A DNA stretch of 64,000 nucleotides from Branchinecta lynchi (taxonomy: Eukaryota; Arthropoda; Branchiopoda; Anostraca; Branchinectidae), in NCBI GenBank assembly GCA_023053575.1, contig JAKZAP010000007.1:16459508-16523507 (forward strand), in the 5' to 3' direction. Position numbers and translations under genes: made by a program. The notes under the pieces are model-generated. The model made no database searches. It was not told where the DNA came from and saw nothing but the letters and a program-made list of their open reading frames with translations. This document shows positions 1-14,300 of the stretch, piece after piece. Position 1 is the stretch's first letter. The number at the start of each line of letters is the position of its first letter.

Positions 1-388
1 TCTATAATAAAGGCACTCTTCCCCAGAATGACGGAGCAACTGAGAGGCCAAAACTGCAGCGAATCTGTTCTATCCGGTTGAGAGAGAGAGAGACAGAGAG
101 AGACTTTAATTTAAAAAACGGCTTTCACAGCGCCTGGCCCACATTGGCGCTTCACGTCAGGTTATTTAAGACAGCAGGACATTTCTCCATACACCTAGCG
201 AGTATCGACCAGCTCATAAGTGGGCAGTTTGGAAGATGAATTTTTGTTTCGAATGAAACATTACATTTCTCTAAATATTGCATGAGCATTATGGTTATGT
301 CAGACCAACAGCGGTTTCAGGGCAAACGCGAGAATATTGAGAGCATAAAAGACCCCGCAGTTCTCGAACGTGCAAGAAAAATCTAATA
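1..388 (-). other. Presumed 3' flank/UTR of the LRR gene
   Basis: Sequence downstream of the LRR stop codon on the minus strand. A GA-rich simple stretch lies near 83-103. An ATTAAA-like hexamer is readable on the minus strand near 106-111, about 280 nt after the stop, and could be a polyadenylation signal. No other gene is seen. Confidence 0.35.
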
Positions 389-2343
389 TCAGAGTATCCT
401 CACAAAGATGGAAACGAGAAACATGTTAATTACACTAAATAGACGGCTTGCTGCTGCTGACCGCCCCGACTCCACTCTCTCGGGGTGCTCACGTTCAACT
501 AAGCTCCAAGAACCAGGCCGGATATCTTGCTCCACCCGTGCGGTAACACCACCTGTTTTAATATAAATGACGGTAGATGGCCTCGTAATGACTCTTGAAC
601 GAAACTCATCGATATCCTTCCAGTTCAAGCGAGCGGGAGAAGTTACAACATTGGGTGGGGCGACGGAACTGGGCGTTGTTAGGGGCGGGACAACTGTCGG
701 AAATGAATGCAGGCTGCGCCCCCTTGATTCCCAGACAGGCTTGGCGGGAGGCAGCGAAGGGGCGGGGCTATTGCGACGGAATATTTCTCCGAGGGTGACA
801 AGAATATCAGACAGCGTTGAAGAAGTATTTCGAGAATGTTCTGATGCCAGTAAGCTGGTAACTGAACCGTGATCTGTGTGTGTTTTTGAAGCAACAGGCA
901 GGTCGAACTGATGACTCATTGACTCAATGACGTCGAGACCTTTTCTAGTTGACCCGTACGATTCGACCGTCGATGATTCTGGATGCAAATCTGTCGTTGT
1001 CAAGAGTGTGTCATCTGGTACTATCGTCGTTACACTATCTTGCTCTCGACCGAATGAGTCAGCTGTTGCCCCGTTATCTTTTTCCTCGCTTATATGTTTC
1101 GGAGTTTCGAACTCTGATAAGCTAACAAACGAGTCATTCTTCTTTATTGGGAATGTAGGCATGGGAAATGTGCCTCCTAATCGCGATGTGTCTTCTCCTG
1201 ACTCGGCAGATTCTGTCATATCCACTTCGGAACTTTTCAAAATTTTCCAGTCAAAGTCCGGGCGAATAGTGATGATCGTTCCATTCTTATACCGGATTTT
1301 TCGAATGGGTCTCCGGCGGTTTGGCTTTCCGGGGAATACCACGTTCGGCTTGCGTGTCTTGAATGCTGAACCATCAGCCTTCGAAAATTCGAACATGGAT
1401 GAAACTGGGCTATAATCAAGCGAGCCAACACCAGGGGGGGATTTACTCCCATCTGTATTTTTCTTAAACGGGTTATAGTCTAGTCTCAACGGTGTGCTGG
1501 CGTTTTCATATGAACTGTCAACTCCAGGAGCTATGATTCTCGTGGAGTCATGCACTGAGCTTTCTGGCGTATCATTTTGCTTGATAACATGTTGGTCGGG
1601 ACTTAACTGACTGTGGTGTAACTGGACTGTATCGGACTGTCCAGCGGCTTGGAAAGCATTAACCGGTAAAAGTTCTGGCGGGTCTTCTATTAGCAATGCT
1701 GTAGCTTGACCGTCATCTAATTTTTCTTCTATAGCCGTAAGTGCGGTTCCTACTTGATCCTGGTCTACTTTTGGGTGATTCTCTTGATTAGTCGCGCTGT
1801 GGGCTTCGGGTTTACCATTAGATGTCGGGACTAGCCTGATGGGAATGTATACTGGTTGGAACGTTGTGAACTCCTCGCGTTCGTAATCGTAGCTAGGAAA
1901 GTCTTCAAGATGATGATTTACAACATGGGATGTGTCCGGATCGCGCGGCAACACTGCCGGTTTTGCAGTAAGTCTGCCAAGAACTGACAACAGTGTATCT
2001 CTATCTGTAGGGGACGAAGGAGTTCTGTGCCTCTGTGTATACCTCTCTTCAATTACGTCCTTGGTAAACTTCGTGCCAGCAATCAAAGGAGGAAGTAGTG
2101 TTAGACCTAGCGAGGTCCAGTTAATGGGTACGCCAAAAAAGGTGGAGCCTTTCTTTACCGTTTGCTTCTGATTGGCCGACCACTCGTCGGTGACCACTGG
2201 TAATTGGAGGAATGGATCAGGAGTCTCAGGAAGGTCAGTGGGAGGGGTAGGCGTTAGCTCAGCGAGGATTCGATGAAGGTCGGTTACTGTGGTGGCAGAG
2301 TCAGGAATCCGGGAGTTCGAGCTGACAGGCTCTGCGGCGGCCG
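389..2343 (-). CDS. LRR gene terminal exon 8: Ser/Thr/Pro-rich stalk and hydrophobic C-terminus
   Basis: Acceptor GTTTTTTTCAG|CG; 1955 nt ending in TGA at 391-389. It encodes 650 residues with no recognisable fold, rich in S, T, P, D and E. Sequons include NWTS, NGTI, NDSF, NTSS and NDTP. The end is small residues (SGRSAAAS) followed by LFSVINMFLVSIFVRIL, compatible with GPI-anchor processing or a single membrane pass with almost no cytoplasmic tail. Confidence 0.88.
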
Positions 2344-5300
2344 CTGAAAAAAACAGTTTTTTTAGCTTTTGAACTTCGTCGAACTAACGGTCCATAATAA
2401 GTTGTTCAGAAGTCAACTTGGCTATTCAAAGAGAAGATAAAATACCTACTCTATCCTTCATGGACCGATGATATTTAGGGTCACGCTTTTCAAGAAAGTA
2501 CAGCTAATCAGAACGCTTAAAATATAAAAGAGCACTTTATGCAAGGACACTTAAAGAACACCTACCATTTGCCTACACGGAATTCTCAATAAAACATAAT
2601 GACTTATCTTTTCATGTAACATTTGCCTTCAAGAACCTAAGAACCAGGCAATCGGGGTTTCTGCAAATTATCTATTTTTACGTAGGTTTATATAATCTTA
2701 GCTATATGGGGAACTTATAGCAATTAAGTAAGAGGGTGACGTGTCCGACCGGCACCACAAGGAACCATTTCGAATAAAATCACCTAGAAAAACACTAACT
2801 GAATCTCAAAACTAAATGTCGCAGCCATTTCATTCCTTTATTCTTATAAATTCCATTCCTTAAATTCTATAAGACTTAAATTCATTCGCTGCTTGATAAC
2901 TTTTCAAAGAATTGCGACCGGTCTATCTGAAGGTGACCAAATGTATTTTACATCGCCCGCTAAATGCTGCCACTAAGGTGACGCAAGTTCCTCCAGAGAC
3001 CGATCAAGTTGCACCCGTGCCTTTCTGCACAATAATCGCTTAGTAATAACCAATGCCGCTAGGGCGGGAAGCACTAGACAGTCCTCCACTGTCTTCAGTG
3101 GAAACTGGAGCGGTCCAGACGAAGACGGCGACCGAAAAAAATCTTCACCGCATACGATAGTCTTATCTGCGTAACACACACGCCTCCATTCATCCCGAAT
3201 AGGAAGACGTCTGTCAGCGGCTTACATAAGAGCTGACAGGCGACTACTCTTGGATACCCTAAGGGCCTCTGGAAGGTGCAGGACGAGCTATGGTAGGGCA
3301 AAAGTGGCATCGACGTCTCCGATCCATTCTTCTCGTCAAATATTCCGACAGAGTTTCCAATGCTGATGTCTGTATCGCCATTCGAATATGGAAATAGCGA
3401 CAGGCTGCATGTCCTAGCATTACCACTTCCTTCTTGCTGAAGGAGACCGGGTGGGCAACTTAAAAAAGACCCTACCCCTGTGGAAGGCTTCCGCCGAAAG
3501 CGAGACTTCTGCTGGCTAGATTTCACCCCAAGACCCGGGGAACGGGAAACGATAGAAACATACGGGATGCCAAATCGCCAACCTTAGACAACTCATGGAC
3601 TCCGCGCGAGGAGGCAATCACCTAGTAACGTGACAAGTATTCTATAGAAGGTACCTACCTTCTATAGAAGGTAAGAGAAAATATTCACTGAAGTTTGTAG
3701 AATAACTTACAAGCCGAAGAAAAAAACTTACAAGACGACTTCTCTTCATATGGGACAGCGCAGGCGTTGAGATCCAATTCTTGCAACTGCCTCCCTCTCC
3801 TGCATGGAAGTTGGTCTATCGGCAAAGATCGGATGTCATTGCCGACCAACTCCGGTGGATACTGGCATATAGGCTTGTCCTGCTCTGGTTCGTCAACGGT
3901 TCTGGGTGATCTAGGGGAAAAGAAAACGGACGTGAAGTTAGTTATTTAACCTACGAAATACTAAAGAGGGCCTCATAATACGCTGTTTCTGCTTGATCCA
4001 ACCCGTCTCTGTATACTTTGATTCAGCAACCTTTTTCTTCCACGAAAGGTCTCGTGAAACTGAAAGAGCCGCACAGTCAATTCAATCCAACTCCCTTTAT
4101 TTTCCATAAAGCAAGTTCAGAGAAGAGCAACAAAAACATCTGCCTCATGAAAACAGCCTTTTTCTTCTTTTCAGCAACCCTTTCCTTCCACCAAAGTCTC
4201 GCGAAACTGAAAAAGCGGCACAGTCAATTGAATTCAATTCACTTTATTTTCCACTGAGCAGGTTCAGAGAAGAGCAACAAACTACGATTCCCAAGTTTAT
4301 CTTACAGATTTCTACGAGGTGATTTAATCGAAACTTTTAAAATTTGCCATATTATGATAATATTAGGCCTGATGATGTCTTCATTTTCAACCACAACGGT
4401 CTCGGAGGACACAACTTGAAACTGAGTGGTAAGAAATTCCGAAAAGATATCGGAAAATTGAGCTTTAGAAACCGAATAGTAGAACCAATTCAAACCAGGT
4501 GTCGACTACCACCTGGCTGAAATTCAATTTAGTGTGTAAAGTGTCCCAAAAAATTTATAGAGGCAAAAGCCTTATTATTGCAATTATATTATTATTATTA
4601 TATCATTACAAATTCTTCTTTAAGAAAAAACCGCATCGGAAACGTCAACAGAGGTACACAGATATGCGCGTACACAATGTTTATTTTTAATTTACATAAT
4701 AATTTGTACGATTTAAATACAGTTTTGTCTTCATACAAACTTAGTCAGAACAAAAAAAATACTAACACTATATACAATTTACTCGTGTTTTTCCTTCAGA
4801 CTGCTACCAAGTGACCGACCCCTTTGCTCACCATCTGGATGCGGGTCTACGATGCCGAGATTCTCCTAATTTCCTTCCATGAGAAAGAATCATCATTAAA
4901 AAAAAACTAAGAAATAATATCTGCCAGTTTTAAAATATTATCATGCACTAAAGCTCATTCTTACGAATATTTTCAGTCGTCCCCTTTCGTTTTTATTTCT
5001 GTCCTTGTTACTGCGTAGTAGAAGAATAATTCATGTCTGAGATCTTCGCTGGTATTGAGAGTGAGCCACAAGAGTTCCACCGAAGTTACTACGCATGACC
5101 TCACAATTCTGGCTTCTTGGCGTCAAGGTCGGAACGCATATTTCTATTTTCCGAAAAATATCATACCAAGGGTAATCCAGTCAATCACGTGAGAGGCATT
5201 CGTAGTTACCACGCTTACTACGATCCCGAGCGTGGTAAGCAAGTAGTTACTATTAGTTACTATTTCGAGAAGGTTGGAACGGTCAGCGTAGTAGCTTTTC

Positions 5301-8300
5301 ACGAGGTTGGAAGGAAAATAGTAACTAATAGTTACTATTGTTAGAAGGTTGGAATACGCTCTTTGAAGGTTGGAATACGCTCTTTGTGTCAGGCAAAACC
5401 TGAAAATTAGACTAGGGCTACTATTTTCAAAATAAGGAAAAAAAAATTGTCTTAAATACTGTCCCCGTCTACCTGTAAATCCTTGTTCCGTCTTCTTTTA
5501 CCAGCCATCCAAGCCTTTTTCGCCTTTCATTCTTCGGGCTGTCTACTTTAGTATATCTTGACTGCACAACATCAGCTGAGCGGAGATTTCTAGCCAACCA
5601 TTCAATCTGGCATGTGCAGGATAATGGATTTCCAGACAGTTTGACGTCCAAAAGACTTCCCGTAGCTAGAAAGAAACACGGTCAGTCGCAAATCGGTTTC
5701 GAGAGCAAAGATGAATACTAAAAGGCTTTCGAAATGAGCAAGTGCATCTTCCAATTACTGGTAATACTCATTAATTTGAAACACCCTCCCTCAACCCTTA
5801 ATACAGGGCTACGGGGCTCATCTGCGAATTTAAACTGAACTTTGAACCAAAGGATCCACACAAAGTTTGAACAAGATATTTCAATCCCTTCGAGAGTTAT
5901 CATGCTAACGACGGTACGCTTTGCGAAGTCATAGGGCGTACTTTCGCCTTTCCCTAGGGACTCTTTAGGGAGTCGAGGGGAACCACGAGAATAGAGGGAG
6001 TCACTTTCTGAGAGCTCCCCGTACAAAAAACAAAGAGGAGACGGGGAATGCCTCAGCAAAGACTCAGGTTATGCAGACAGATGCAGTTATTCCGAAAAAA
6101 TACGACCCACTTTGTTTTCCCTTTTGTTTACTTTGATTTTTTTTTGTTTACGTAACTGATAAATCACGATCACAGTCAAACAGATGTCTTTTTTTTTCCA
6201 AATCACCCTTATCCATCAGCCATAAACTCAATACTAACTGATCTCACAAATTCTTTCTGACCTTCCCTTTTTTAAACCAATAACACTGAATAACACCCAC
6301 AACTACTCAAATCGACTACTCACCGAATGTGAAAGGGAGTCCTTCTAGATTATAGTAATGACAATTGACAATGGTGATGACATGGTAGGAAAAGAAAACA
6401 GCCGAATCACCCTTGAATGAATTTATTACGTGAATAGCCGTAAGGCTATTACGGCATTTCACAACTAACAAAGAAACAAAACTAAACATCTAAATAAACT
6501 ACAAATCACATAAATTTATACAAACAACGGGGAGCTCTGAGAGCTCCCCGTACAAAAAACAAAGAGGAGACGGGGAATGCCTCAGCAAAGACTCAGGTTA
6601 TGCAGACAGATGCAGTTATTCCGAAAAAATACGACCCACTTTGTTTTCCCTTTTGTTTACTTTGATTTTTTTTTGTTTACGTAACTGATAAATCACGATC
6701 ACAGTCAAACAGATGTCTTTTTTTTTCCAAATCACCCTTATCCATCAGCCATAAACTCAATACTAACTGATCTCACAAATTCTTTCTGACCTTCCCTTTT
6801 TTAAACCAATAACACTGAATAACACCCACAACTACTCAAATCGACTACTCACCGAATGTGAAAGGGAGTCCTTCTAGATTATAGTAATGACAATTGACAA
6901 TGGTGATGACATGGTAGGAAAAGAAAACAGCCGAATCACCCTTGAATGAATTTATTACGTGAATAGCCGTAAGGCTATTACGGCATTTCACAACTAACAA
7001 AGAAACAAAACTAAACATCTAAATAAACTACAAATCACAAAAATTTATACAAACAACTAATCAAAAAAGAAAGAAAAAAAAACAGCTAAAAAATGCACAC
7101 TGTGAGTTCCAGACAAAAATGGATTAATCATATCTGATCCAGAAAAAAATCGACGAAATCGAAGAAAAAAAAAACAGCTAAAAAATGCACACTGTGAGTT
7201 CCAGACAAAAATGGATTAATCATATCTGATCCAGAAAAAAATCGACGAAAGTTATGGGCTTCTCATTTCGAAAACTCGAACAGACCGAGAACCTGTGACC
7301 AAGCAAATGTATCTGATATCCCTTTTATGCAATTAGACATCAATACAGATCCCCCCCAATGCCGAGGAGATTATACATGCAGCAAAGAAGCTTAAAAATG
7401 GACGAGACCCGGGTATCAATTTCAATTTCAATTTCAATTTATTTTTAAAATTCCTTCACGGGCAAGCCGAACATTGGATTTTTCGTCATAAACATAATAA
7501 CATCAACACCTTTGTCATAATTTTGTCATAAATAATAAACTTATATACAATTCGAATCACTGTAAGTGATCATTTACAATTACACTTATATTAGAACTGA
7601 AATTCAAATCACTATAACATAAACAAGAGTTACAACGAATTATGCATTTCGACGAATGACGTCACGTTAAACGTATGTAAGAACTAGGATTCAAACAATT
7701 ATAAAATAAGCACGAATTACGATGAATTATACGAGAATCACGATGAGTTATACATTTCGACGAATGACGGTACGAAGCTTTTTCTGTATCGGTCATGAGA
7801 TGCAGAAAGGGGATGTAACTTAGGAATCGGCTGCGAAACCATTCGCGCAGGTCTAGGCCTAACAGGTTCAAACTCAGGCGGGAAAATGTCTCGCAGACGA
7901 GGATTCTCAAGCGTCTTAATTCCAAATTTGAGGCACATTTTTTCCCGACGTTGGGCATTTCTGCAGAAATGCTGAAGTGCTCAGTCAGTACCGGCATATC
8001 CATTTGGCTCGACCTCTTCAACAAGGTATAGACCTCAAGGAAGGTCATTCTAGTCAAACTCTTCAAAAAGGGAGACACGATGAACTGCAATAACTGAAGA
8101 GGTACTAATCTTCTCCCTGTCTCGTCCAAAGCAGCGTCTACGAAAAGCACTAGACGCAAATCTGCGGGAAGAGCAGTATGGTTTCAGAACTGGGAGATCA
8201 TGGTCTAATCTAATATTTGTACTGAGAATGGTTGTCGAAGAATGAAAAGAATGGAACAAGAAGCTCTACCTCCTATTCATTGACTTCGAAAAGGCATTTG

Positions 8301-11300
8301 ACTCAGTTGACGGATATTGCTTCTGGGGAATCTGAAATATTATGGAATTCCCGAGAAAATAGTCAATATGATTATAGCGCTTTATGAAGAATCGGAATAT
8401 TGCAAGACCGAAAACGGTACAATCAGATTTTAAGATTGTCTGTGTCCGTCAAGGGTGTGTACTTTCCCTCGTGTTCTCTATACTCATGTTGGATTATGCC
8501 CTGAGATTCGCGTCGACTACGGTGTAAAAGTAAGCAACAAGCAACTGTTCAATCTGGACTTCGCGGACGAGGTTATCCTTCCCGAAGAGTCTAAAGAACG
8601 GTTGAAGCAGCTACTTGCCACTATCACTGGAAATCCAGAGAATGTCGGGCTGAACATAAACGTTAACAAATCAAAGAGCATGGCCATCATAAGCTTGCCA
8701 CTTTTACGCCATTGCAAAAACAAGGATCTAGAATAAGTCCAGAAGTTCAAGTACCTGGGTAGCTAGATTGATTGTGATGGAGAGATCTCGACCGAGATAA
8801 AACGTAGAATTGTGCAAGCAACAGGTGCCTTTAACAGATTGAAGCCTATTTGGAAAAGCAAAAATATTCAATGTGACTGAAACAACGACTCTTCAACAGC
8901 AATGTACTCTCAATACTCGTTAACGCAAGTGAATACTGGAAAATAAACACCCAGCCTAAAAAAAGGATACTCGCATTTGAAATACGAGCCTCAGAAGAAT
9001 CTTGAATATAAGCTAGCAACAAAAATCACCAATGCAGAAATACGCAGAAAAACAGTTCAGCCTTCTGTCATCGAGCTGCTGAAAAGAAGGCGGTGGACAT
9101 ACCTCGGGCACGTCTTTCATAGGGAAGAGAGCCGCCTTCCTCGAACAACCTACGAGTGGAAGCCAGACGGGAGAAGAAAGGGAGGCCGCCCCTAAAACAC
9201 ACTGATGCGAACATATGACCGAGATCTGAGTACGACTGGTACCTCGCTTATGGGAAGACCTCGCCGCTGCAACATCAACGCGGGACGAACGGAGACGCTT
9301 TGTCGACGCCCTATGCGCCACCGATGGCTCTGGAGGAACTAAGGTCTAAGGTAAAGATGACAATCGGACATTCCCCGTAATAATGAATAATTTTCCGTCC
9401 GAGAATGCGGGGAGTGAGTCCCTAGGACAAACAAACAAGAGCTGAAAGCTCATATGGCACTTGCAAGAACAGGCAAAATGTTGGCGGGAGTTTTTTGTTT
9501 GGGAGTTTTGTACAGAGTCGAATATTATTTTATGATACACTATAGTAAGTAAAAAGTACTGTTAAAGGCATTTCTAGAACTCCTCTTCTTCGTTGGGCGG
9601 TTCAATGGTCTTCAATATGGTTTCGACATGTATGTCAAGTAAGTTTCTTCTTTGGATTGTTGCTGCGTATTTTCCCGTTTTGAGGAGACGGACCTCTGCT
9701 TCGTCTAGGGTTTCGCCTGCTAGTAGGTATCGTTTGATAAAAAGTACTTTTCGACTTTGCGGTGAAGATGCGCACTTTAAGAGAGCTAGAACCTCATTTG
9801 TAAGCAAAACCCTTGAGGCAAAAATGGTAATGGGCTCATGGGGATCATGAACATGCATATTTTGCTTAACATTATTTTTCTGAATTTGCGATCATGATTG
9901 GTACTTTAAGGAATGGTCGGATTTGGAAAGTGGCAATTTCTAAGCCAATCTTGTCAAATTTCTAATATTACAGCCAAGTTTCATCGTCCTAGCACATCTG
10001 CAAGTACCTTTACTCGCGATTACCGGAATTCCGGACTCCCCCTTAAACTCCCCCCACAGTCGCCCGAGTCAATCCGGTTCTATAAATGACTTATCCGGAG
10101 CATCTGTTAGTTATTCCCACAAAACTCCATCCCGATCTCTCCAGTCTAAGCCGTTCACGTATCCCCGCCCCCCCCCCCCAGTTGTTGTCGGATCCAGTCC
10201 GGACATAAAAAAGACCACCAGAGACATGTCCTCTGTTCAATTATGAAATTTCACTCAAATCCGATCACCCGTTCCAAAGTTACGCCCCTACTCTACTCCC
10301 CCACGACTATCGGATCGAGTAAATTTTTATTTACAAGTCAGTTTGATAGGGTCCCTGATACGCCTCCCATATTTCGTCGTGAAAATCCCCAGAACCACCA
10401 AAACCGGAATTGCGGGAAACACCCCTCCACCCCCCTCCCCCTAAGTGTCCGGATCCAGTTCAAATGTGTAAACGATTTATCTGGAGCAGATGCTTGTTAT
10501 TCCCAGCAAGTTTCACTCCGATCCCTCCATTCTAAACGTCTAACGGGATTTCCAGTCTCCCCCCCCCCCCCCAACTCCTCCATAGCTGTCGAATCTAGTT
10601 CAGACTTCAAATGGAACATCAGAAATATGTCATTCAGGTATTAAGTTCCATTTCAATCCGATCACCCGTTCGAAAGTTACACACCACTCAATTTTCCGGG
10701 CCCCCCCCCCCCCAGATGGTCAGATAGGGAAACTGAATATTTCCAGGTTGGTTTGGTCGGGTCCCTGATACGCCTGCCAAGTTTTATCGTCTTAGCACCC
10801 CCTAATCTATATCAACCCCTACTAAGGTTCAACAACATATTATACCAACCCCTTCGACCTTCGATTGCTCTAGCTCTCTCTGAACGAATTTAAGCAAAGA
10901 ATGACTCATCCACGAGCAGAGCTATACTAGTGTGAAGAAAGAATGACTCGTCCACGGGCAGAGTTATACTAGTGTGAAGAAAGGGTTAGTGGTTTGACAA
11001 AAACTAGAAAAAGCGTTTCAAGAGATTTCGGGTGTCCCCCTCCAGCCCCCCCCCCCTCAGTTCTCGGATCCGATCCGAATTTGACAATGAACATCCAAGA
11101 CACTTTTTCTTGATACCTATCAAATTTAATGCACGCCCGATTATCCGTTCTAAAGTTATGAATGTTACTAATTTCCGGATTCCCCATCTTGCCACTCCCC
11201 ACTGATGGTCGGATCGGGGAAGTGATTATTTCCAAGTTAATCCGGTTGGGTCTCTGATACGCGTGCCAAGTTTTATCGTCCTAGGTCATGTCGAAGTGCC

Positions 11301-14300
11301 CAAACTAGCAAAATGCGGACAGACCGACAGACAGACAGACATTATGATCGCTATATGGCACTTGAGTAAGCTAAGCTAAAAAGGTGGGTGGAGACTGATA
11401 GAGCCGAAAGTAACCTACCGAGTCGCCACACGCAGACGACCAACCTTGTTAAAGGAGCACAGGCTGCTATGGCAGAGATTATACTAGAGAGCACTTACCA
11501 TCGTTAAATGTGGAGTTCGCAAGGACACGTATCTGGTTATCTCTGAAGTCGATAGATGACAGGCGAGACTGACCAAAAAATGCTTTCGGAGAGACATGGC
11601 AGATGGCATTCCCTTTCAACTAAAAGAGAACAAATATTTCATCTGTTCGCAGAAGATTGCAAGGGGCGACAAAAGTCAGTGCTACTTTACTGTACATTCT
11701 TTAGCTCCACAGCTGATACCCTTCATGTAATTTACTTCGGACGTCACCTAACCCTTATCAGCGCCGAAGAGTGTGATGGATTTCTTGGAAGAGGCCGGTT
11801 GGAGTTGTATATGTTCTTTTTGCCATGTTGATGGGGACGGTCTGGATCACTTTCTTTTCAGGTATCAGGAGCTTTCGTATTTAATATCTTCGTTAGTTGC
11901 GTTTTTGAACCGAATTCTGCTTGCGATTCTCCTCGCAATTCTCCTATTTCGCGTTTTAGGACTATTCGGGTGAAGCTAATTCTCCTTTTCTTGCGTTTTG
12001 TCAGAATCGAGAACTGGGAAAGCCTCGCGATTCTACAGAATCGTGAAGTTGCTCCGATGGTGAACTCTCTATTCTCCTCTCTCAGTTCTCCCCCCTGATT
12101 GGTCAACAGAGTGCGTGTGTTCAATGTGCATAAACATGTATACCCGGTTGCGGACGAGCTGCCAAATTAGTGTTTTTGTAAAAAGGCGAAAATGGAGAAG
12201 CCAGAGGAGTAAAAACGGTAATTTGAAAGACAATTCAGAAGCGAGAACGGAGAAAGGAGAATTCAGATAAAAAACGCAACTATTGTTTTGTGGGAATGGT
12301 GGGACGCTGCTTGGTATCTTACGATCTACGTCACCAAGAGTGATTTTTTTTGTTGGTAATTTTGTGTGAAAAGCACTCGAGTTGAGAATAATTGAGAAGT
12401 GCTGTTTCTTAGTTTGTTATTCAGTTTTAGTTTCCTACGAGTTGTTTGTTTATCCTGTGTATGGCCTTTAAGTTTTTCAATATAGATATATATGTATATA
12501 TAATGGCAATCAGACCAAGCAGATATCTGTGTACAATAATGAGTTTAAAAAGTAATTTAAGCAAAATAAATTCAAGTCAAAGCAAAAACTTGGGCCTGAA
12601 GATGACCGTGACCAAGAAGGGCCGAAAGGTCGCTAGAATACATTTTAACTGGTTTCGGCGGTTGGCGCAGTCAATTTGTCTGAACTGCAGCAATAGGCTA
12701 ATGCACACGCTTATAATAATAATAAGAAATAGAGATCTTACCTTCAGTTCTGTGAGCCTCTCCATCCTCTTGAAGACCTTATCATCCACTTCAATCAAAT
12801 TATTCCCACTGAGATCAAGCACCTCCAAACTCGACAGCTTCTCAATTCCCGACCTAATGATCGTATTGAGGCCGTTCCTACTTAAATCCAATTTCGAAAT
12901 CGAAATGGGTTCCGTAAAGGCACCTGAGTCGATGCGATACAGTCTATTCTGCTGCAGCTGCAGCGATTCCATAGAGCGAATATCGATAAACGCACTCTCC
13001 CGGATCACTTCTATACTGTTATTATTCAGCCGTAGGTCACGAAGAGATGGCAGGCCGGAGAAGGTGTTCTGGGGGATCTCCGTGATCTTATTGGATGAGA
13101 GATCGGCTCGGAATAAATTTTTGGAGTTTTTGAACGAATCAAGGCCGAAGAACTCGATCGCGTTGCTCGATAAATCAAGCTCAGTTAACGAAGGGAAATT
13201 TTCGATCTTAAAGGACTGCAGGCTTTCCAGAACGTTGTGCGACATGTCGAGACTTCGTAAAGAGTTCAAGCTAAAGCTTGGGACTTCGGACATTCGGTTT
13301 CGCGAAATGTCAAGGTTTCGTAAGGATCGTAGGTTTCGAAGGACTGCGCCATCGAAGTAACTAATTGCATTGCGACTCAGGTTCAGCTTCATTACGGATC
13401 CAAGCCGCGAAAAGTAATCGGAGCTCAAGCCTTCGAGCTGATTTGAACTTAAATCTAGCTCAGTCAATGCGGTCAAATCACTGAATGTTCTAGATGAAAA
13501 CTTCACTATTTGGTTTTCAGACAAGTCCAAGGTTCTAAGCCTTTCAAGTCCTTGGAATGTTCGCTCATCAATAACGGTAATCTTATTTCCTTGCAGATTC
13601 ATTCGTTCCAGATTTCTAAGCGAACCAGCAATTCGATAGTCCAGTGTTTCAATGTCATTCTCCGCCAAATTCAAATTCAGCAGTGTTGCTGTTCGAGGCA
13701 GTTGCTGCGCTTCGATGGTCTTCAACTTGTTGTTCGACAAGTTTAGTGTCTGAAGCGCGAACAACTCTCGAAATACTGTCTTTTCAAGGTTTCTTAGCTG
13801 GTTCGAGCTTAGATCCAGATGATCCAGCTTTTCTAAACCCTGCAATTGGTCCGATGCTATGTTTTCTAGAAAATTGCGACTCATGTCCAGACTTTGTAAT
13901 CCTTTGAAGACTCGAAACGCTCCTTCTTCAATAGCGAAAAGGGAGGTGTCGCTGACGTTTAGAGCTTTGAGAGACGCAAGTCTTTCAAAGTTTTGAACTC
14001 TGAGCATAGTTAGCTTGTTCCGGGAGAGGTCCAGTACTCGCAAGGTGGCGGGCCAGGTTACCCGGAGGTTTGGTGATTCGAGTTCATTCCCACTGAGGTT
14101 CAATTCCTCCAGAAGATGGAAGCTCAGAGCAAGCGGGTCGATTACCGAAATGTGGTTGTCTGCCAAGCTAAGACGCCGAAGGTGCGATCGAATCTACAAA
14201 GAAGAAAAGGTAAGCGGGACATAAGAGCAATAGTTGCGTTTTTACAGATAAGTCTTTTTTAAGTCTTTAAGTCTTTTTCGCAACTAGCGTGGTATCTGAT

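Noticed and set aside
927..1415. 162-codon plus-strand open frame
   Set aside because: Antisense of the LRR stalk exon; no recognisable protein.
12446..13360. 304-codon plus-strand open frame
   Set aside because: It is the antisense of LRR exon 4; the regular LRR codons keep the opposite frame open. The minus strand has splice sites and family motifs, the plus strand has neither.
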